This document shows, piece by piece, positions 60,070-64,000 of a stretch of 64,000 nt of DNA; positions within the stretch are counted from its first letter, which is position 1, and every line of letters begins with the position of its first letter. The notes under the pieces are model-generated. The model made no database searches. It had not been told where the DNA came from and was given only the letters and a program-made list of their open reading frames with translations. The stretch comes from GCA-002793235 sp965267355 (GTDB lineage Bacteria > Bacteroidota > Bacteroidia > Flavobacteriales_E > Vicingaceae), in contig OZ253956.1 in the NCBI GenBank assembly GCA_965267355.1, positions 1,798,001 through 1,862,000 on the forward strand, in the 5' to 3' direction. Position numbers and translations under genes: made by a program.

Positions 60070-60978
60070 ATGAGAAATTTATTTAAAATACTAGGATTTG
60101 TATTGATAGCAACAAGTGCAACTGCTCAGCAATTGCCTTTTACGAGTCAATATATGTTTAATGATTATTTAATTAACCCAGCGGTTGGAGGAAGTACTAA
60201 TTATACCCCGATAGCTTTATCAACACGTATGCAATGGGTAGGACTAGAAGATGCTCCAAGAACTACTTTTTTTAGTGGTCACACCAAATGGGGAGATAAA
60301 GTGGGTATTGGAGGTTATATTTTTAGAGATCAAACAGGGCCAATAAGTGAGCAAGGTATCCATCTTAGCTACTCTTATCATTTACAGTTTGATGACGAAC
60401 ATAAAGTATCTTTTGGGTTAGGAGCAATGTTGTTCAACTATTCAATTAGTACTGCTAATTTACGTTTTGATGAACCTGATGATTATTCATTAAGCCAGTT
60501 GAAACAAAATGCACTATCTCCTGATGCAAGTTTTGGTGTATTGTATTACACTTCAAAATATAAGATAGGTTTTTCTGCACCGCAGATATTCCAAAATAAC
60601 TTATATGATAATTTAGGTACAGGAGAAGAGAATACTTTAGTTAGACATTATTTTGTGCATGGAGAGTACAATATTGATATTAATGATGACTTTAGAGTTG
60701 CACCTGGAGGTTTAGTGAAAATGGTTGCTGGGGCTCCATTGCAGTATGATTTGAATGTTAAAGGTATATATCAACAAAAATACTGGGTGGGAGCATCTTA
60801 TAGAAATCAGGAGTCTATTGTTGCTTTAATTGGGATGCAATTTAAACAATTTCAGTTAGGATATTCTTATGATATTACTACAACTGATTTAAAAGATTAT
60901 TCTAATGGTTCACACGAGTTATATTTAGCTTTAATTATTGGACCTAAAAAAGATAACTCAGCTGCTAAGTTTGATTAA
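60070..60978 (+). CDS. PorP/SprF-family type IX secretion membrane protein
   Basis: A 302-residue outer-membrane protein with signal peptide ending TSATAQ. QLPFTSQYMFNDYLINPAVGGSTNYTPIALSTRMQWVGLEDAPRTTFFSGHTKWGDKVGIGGYIFRDQTGPISEQGIHLSYSYH is the classic PorP/SprF start, and the end SNGSHELYLALIIGPK closes the 14-stranded barrel. SprF-like proteins assist export or anchoring of their adjacent type B cargo, here the giant protease. It is a very likely two-gene operon. Confidence 0.93.
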   Translation: MRNLFKILGFVLIATSATAQQLPFTSQYMFNDYLINPAVGGSTNYTPIALSTRMQWVGLEDAPRTTFFSGHTKWGDKVGIGGYIFRDQTGPISEQGIHLSYSYHLQFDDEHKVSFGLGAMLFNYSISTANLRFDEPDDYSLSQLKQNALSPDASFGVLYYTSKYKIGFSAPQIFQNNLYDNLGTGEENTLVRHYFVHGEYNIDINDDFRVAPGGLVKMVAGAPLQYDLNVKGIYQQKYWVGASYRNQESIVALIGMQFKQFQLGYSYDITTTDLKDYSNGSHELYLALIIGPKKDNSAAKFD

Positions 60979-60981
60979 GAG

Positions 60982-61737
60982 TTACTTCTTTACAAACTGT
61001 ATTATTTTAGAAAGCGGTTTAAAAATTAAAGTAAAAGGCTTGGGTTTCATTTCATTTAATTCCCAAGCTTTTTTATCTTCTCGGTTAGCTTTTAATCTGT
61101 TCCTAAGACTAACATTACTTACCCCTCCAATTCGCATTTTAACAGTTACCCTTGGAAGGTAGCTAATACTACATTCGTGTTTATGAATAAAACGAAGCAT
61201 TAATTCGTAATCGGCTGCTGATTTTAGTTCTAAATTAAATTTACCATATTGCTCGTAAATATTTTTCCTCACAAAAAAAGTAGGGTGAGGGGGCATCCAT
61301 CCTTTAAAAAATATTCCCTTTTTATAGTTTCCTGAAACCCAATTACGAGTTATTTTGTTAGTGTTAATAGCATCTACATAATATAAATCAGCGTAAAGGG
61401 TGTCACTTTTTTCGGCTTCCATTTTGGAAACCACATCAGTTATCACAGTATTGTCAATATAAAAATCATCAGAATTAAGGTTAGCAATGATATCACCTGT
61501 CGCCAGATTAATGCCTTTGTTGATGGCATCATATAGCCCATTATCCTTTTCAGAAACTACTTTAGAAATTTTGCCTTTGTATTTATCTATTATTTTTAAT
61601 GTACTATCACTAGATAAGCCATCTACAATAATGTATTCAATGTTATCATAAGTTTGGTTAACAACAGATTGTATAGTGTCTTCAATAGTTTTTTCGCTAT
61701 TGTAACAAACTGTTATTACTGTAACTTTTGGATTCAC
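60982..61737 (-). CDS. Glycosyltransferase family 2
   Basis: A 251-residue GT-A enzyme: VTVITVCYNSEKTIEDTIQSVVNQTYDNIEYIIVDGLSSDSTLKII, then ISKVVSEKDNGLYDAINKGINLATGDIIANLNSDDFYIDNTV with the DxD-like Asp-Asp metal site, and a C-terminal acceptor region. It overlaps the carbamoyltransferase gene by four bases. The target sugar is unknown. It runs convergently with the PorP/SprF gene, three bases apart. Confidence 0.92.
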   Translation of the reverse strand: MNPKVTVITVCYNSEKTIEDTIQSVVNQTYDNIEYIIVDGLSSDSTLKIIDKYKGKISKVVSEKDNGLYDAINKGINLATGDIIANLNSDDFYIDNTVITDVVSKMEAEKSDTLYADLYYVDAINTNKITRNWVSGNYKKGIFFKGWMPPHPTFFVRKNIYEQYGKFNLELKSAADYELMLRFIHKHECSISYLPRVTVKMRIGGVSNVSLRNRLKANREDKKAWELNEMKPKPFTLIFKPLSKIIQFVKK

Positions 61738-63458
61738 GACTTACGAGATACCACACAGTTTTCTAATACCAGCATATCCATTTGTGTACGCAAATAACAA
61801 TCTAATGCTTCTTTTGGGGTATTTACGATAGGCTCATTTTCATTAAAAGATGTGTTTAGCAAAATTGGAGTGCCAGTTTTTTGTCTGAATTTTTCTATTA
61901 AATCATAATACCTGTCACCTTTTTCAACCGTTTGCAAACGACCAGTACCATCCACATGTGTTACAGCAGGTATTTCTGAATGTTTTTCAGGTTTAATAGG
62001 ATATACCTTTTCCATAAAAGGCACTTTATCTGTTTTCTCGAAATATTCAGGAACATATTCTTCCAGTATAGAAGGAGCAAATGGTCTAAAACTTTCTCTT
62101 CGTTTAATTTTAGAGTTTAATAGTTCTTTTGCGTCTGTTCTTCTAGGATCAACTATAATTGATCGATGACCTAACGCTCTTGGACCAAATTCTGCTCTTC
62201 CCTGAAACCAGCCAATTACAGCACCATCAACTAATGCGTTAGCTACAGTTTCAATTAATTCTTTATCGTTATATCTGGTGTACTCAATATTTTGAGATTT
62301 TAAATAATCTTCAATTTCCTCATTACTCGATTTAGAGCCTGTATAAGCATCATAAATAGGAGGGAGTCTATCGTTTCCTAATTCATGATTGTATAACCAT
62401 AATGCAGAGCCAAGTGCAGTCCCAGCATCATGCCCCGCTGAAGGGATATAAACATTTTTGAAAGTTGTTTTCTCCAAAATTTTCCCGTTTGCCACTGAGT
62501 TTTGAGCAACCCCACCAGCAATACAAATATTCTCTAAACCAGTTCTTTTTTGTAAATAATTTAAGATGTGAAAGATCAATTCTTCTGTTACTTTCTGAAC
62601 AGAAGTAGCAATATCTTTATGTTTTTGAGTTAACTCTTCTCCTTTTTGACGAGCCGGACCTAATAAATTTTCTAGTTCTTTAGAAAAGATAGATTCAATT
62701 TTTGGGTCACCATTTTCCCAGCTCATGCTTACACCTTCTTTAGCATGAGTGAAGTATTTGGTATTTAACTCAAACAGACCATTATCTTTAAATAGGATTA
62801 CTTTTTTTAATTCATCTACATATTTTGGTTCACCGTAAGGAGCCAATCCCATCACTTTGTATTCATCTCCATAATGAGGGAAACCAAGATATTGAGTTAA
62901 AGAAGTGTAAAAAATTCCAGCTGAGTGGGGATAAATAACTTGGTCAATAACATCAATTTTATTGCCTTTACCAGTACCAATCATGGTAGATGTGAAATCT
63001 CCAAAACCATCAATTGACAAAATTGCTGATTCTTCAAATGGAGAAGCAAAAAATGCACTTGCCATATGACTTCTATGATGTTCGATGTTTTTTATTTCAG
63101 CTGTAATAAGTTCTTCAGGTACATTAAGTGCTTTACTTAATTCTGCTTTAGTACTAATAACTTTCTTAGAGTTTTCTAATCTAGCTTTTAGTGATTTAAC
63201 AGTAAGAATAGTTTTTAATGCATGAAATACCTTTTTATGGATGTTAGCAGATGGGTCTCTTGAAATGGTAATGTAATCAACTTGAGTAATATCAATTCCT
63301 ACTTCTCCTAAACAAAATTTGATGGCTTCGGATGGAAATCCTGCCCAATGCTTTATCCTTCTAAATCTTTCTTCTTCTGATGCAGCTATTACTTTGCCGT
63401 TATGTAAAATACAGGCAGATGAATCGCCATGGTATGCATTAATTCCTAATATGTACAT
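61734..63458 (-). CDS. NodU/CmcH-type carbamoyltransferase
   Basis: A 574-residue enzyme that transfers a carbamoyl group from carbamoyl phosphate, via a carbamoyl-adenylate, to a sugar or antibiotic hydroxyl. ILGINAYHGDSSACILHNGKVIAASEEERFRRIKHWAGFP is the N-terminal YrdC/HSP70-like signature. GYSAYAS-type blocks appear as LSIDGFGDFTSTMIG, ICIAGGVAQNSVANG and the C-terminal FQGRAEFGPRALGHRSIIVDPR and TSFNENEPIVNTPKEALDCYLRTQMDMLVLENCVV. It lies between two glycosyltransferase genes, so the acceptor is probably a surface sugar. Confidence 0.93.
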   Translation of the reverse strand: MYILGINAYHGDSSACILHNGKVIAASEEERFRRIKHWAGFPSEAIKFCLGEVGIDITQVDYITISRDPSANIHKKVFHALKTILTVKSLKARLENSKKVISTKAELSKALNVPEELITAEIKNIEHHRSHMASAFFASPFEESAILSIDGFGDFTSTMIGTGKGNKIDVIDQVIYPHSAGIFYTSLTQYLGFPHYGDEYKVMGLAPYGEPKYVDELKKVILFKDNGLFELNTKYFTHAKEGVSMSWENGDPKIESIFSKELENLLGPARQKGEELTQKHKDIATSVQKVTEELIFHILNYLQKRTGLENICIAGGVAQNSVANGKILEKTTFKNVYIPSAGHDAGTALGSALWLYNHELGNDRLPPIYDAYTGSKSSNEEIEDYLKSQNIEYTRYNDKELIETVANALVDGAVIGWFQGRAEFGPRALGHRSIIVDPRRTDAKELLNSKIKRRESFRPFAPSILEEYVPEYFEKTDKVPFMEKVYPIKPEKHSEIPAVTHVDGTGRLQTVEKGDRYYDLIEKFRQKTGTPILLNTSFNENEPIVNTPKEALDCYLRTQMDMLVLENCVVSRKS

Positions 63459-63497
63459 TTATTACGTTTTCTTTTTTAACTGGTCTAAATTATGAAT

Positions 63498-64000
63498 TCA
63501 ATTATTAAGTTGAAATAGTTTGTGGTACTCTTCAATTAAATCTTTATTATTGATGATTTCTTGTGCGTAATTATAAGCATTTTGAGCCTTTTCATTTATT
63601 TGAGTTTCACTCATATTAGCTAGTTCATCAATTGCTTTACAAAATAGTTGAGGAGAGTTTAAATCTATATCGTATCCAACATTTATTTCTTTAAGATTTG
63701 TCCATGGTGTTTTATCAGAAATTACAGGAACACATGAATTAACCATTCCCTCTAAAATGCTATGTCCGAAATTTTCTCCTGTTGATGGTAAATAAATCGT
63801 ATGGTAATTTTTCAAGGTATCATCTAGTAATTCATGATTTAAACTTCCTTTATAGTTAACAACGATGTTTGAGGGTAATTGGTTGATGGCTTTTTTACAT
63901 TGTTCAAAATATTCTTGGTTATATACAGGCCCAAATAAGTCAAACTCAATGTTTGTTCTACAATCTTTTAACACATCTAATGCATATAAGGTATTTTTTT
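63498..64000 (-). CDS. Glycosyltransferase, GT4-like (N-terminus beyond window)
   Basis: Only the last ~167 codons are visible; the frame stays open to the right edge, reading TLYALDVLKDC before NIEFDLFGPVYNQEYFEQCKKAINQLPSNIVVNYKGSL. The donor-binding end HTIYLPSTGENFGHSILEGMVNSCVPVISDKTPWTNLKEINVGYDIDL has the E-x-F-G-x-x-x-x-E pattern of GT4. It is upstream of the carbamoyltransferase on the same strand, 40 bases away, so it probably belongs to the same glycan operon continuing beyond the window. Confidence 0.88.
   Translation of the reverse strand, partial: KNTLYALDVLKDCRTNIEFDLFGPVYNQEYFEQCKKAINQLPSNIVVNYKGSLNHELLDDTLKNYHTIYLPSTGENFGHSILEGMVNSCVPVISDKTPWTNLKEINVGYDIDLNSPQLFCKAIDELANMSETQINEKAQNAYNYAQEIINNKDLIEEYHKLFQLNN

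Overview
The window reads as a low-GC chromosomal segment of a Bacteroidota bacterium, most likely in or near the Flavobacteriales. The case rests on type IX secretion (T9SS) sorting domains, a PorP/SprF-family partner protein, the rsfS-ftsH-DUF2007-cdsA order, the alternate GlmU-like protein, the nadC-DUF4783-rlmH block, short -7 elements resembling TAnnTTTG, and a scarcity of Shine-Dalgarno sequences. I see no rRNA, tRNA, CRISPR array or complete insertion sequence. No gene-free stretch exceeds about 300 bases, and coding density is high throughout.

Layout. 1-20 kb is mostly housekeeping: cdsA (cut by the left edge), a DUF2007 protein, ftsH, rsfS, birA, pyrE, a NUDIX hydrolase, coaD, rpmE2, a GlmU-like enzyme, lon, dnaN and an M42-type peptidase. 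Between them lie secreted or surface proteins: a lipoprotein, an Omp28-like T9SS cargo, a CUB-domain T9SS cargo, a DUF6268 beta-barrel and a TlpA-like protein without its CxxC. 20.1-31.7 kb starts with a tiny protein that is almost only a type B sorting domain. It is followed by a tight forward operon for a surface glycan: two sulfotransferase-like proteins, a deacetylase-like protein, a glycosyltransferase, two sugar-nucleotide SDR enzymes, a DegT aminotransferase, two methyltransferases, a cytidylyltransferase-sugar kinase fusion and a SIS-domain isomerase. Several genes are joined by one-base TAATG overlaps. 31.7-43 kb holds an unrecognised protein, a large YfhO-type membrane protein, a heparinase II/III-like protein, an Nramp-related carrier, a MuiA/DUF4139 protein, a TPR/PD40 protein and a glycosyltransferase.

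43-52.5 kb contains a lone tyrosine recombinase with a 30-bp dyad upstream, mazG, a PagL-like outer-membrane protein, DUF2807 and chalcone-isomerase-like proteins, a BrkB-family membrane protein, nadC, rlmH and the GDP-L-fucose pair gmd-fcl. 52.7-61 kb is dominated by one 2451-residue secreted metzincin protease. It carries twelve ~80-residue tandem repeats and a T9SS type B sorting domain, and a PorP/SprF-family gene follows 14 bases later. 61-64 kb, on the minus strand, holds a GT2 glycosyltransferase, a NodU/CmcH-type carbamoyltransferase and a glycosyltransferase cut by the right edge.

The main theme is the cell surface: glycan building (possibly sulfated, carbamoylated, fucosylated and heptose-related), outer-membrane proteins, and T9SS export of large adhesive or proteolytic proteins. 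The most unusual element is the giant repeat protease. Its repeats alternate between two subtypes and occur in two near-identical blocks separated by diverged units, which points to recent duplication or conversion within the gene.
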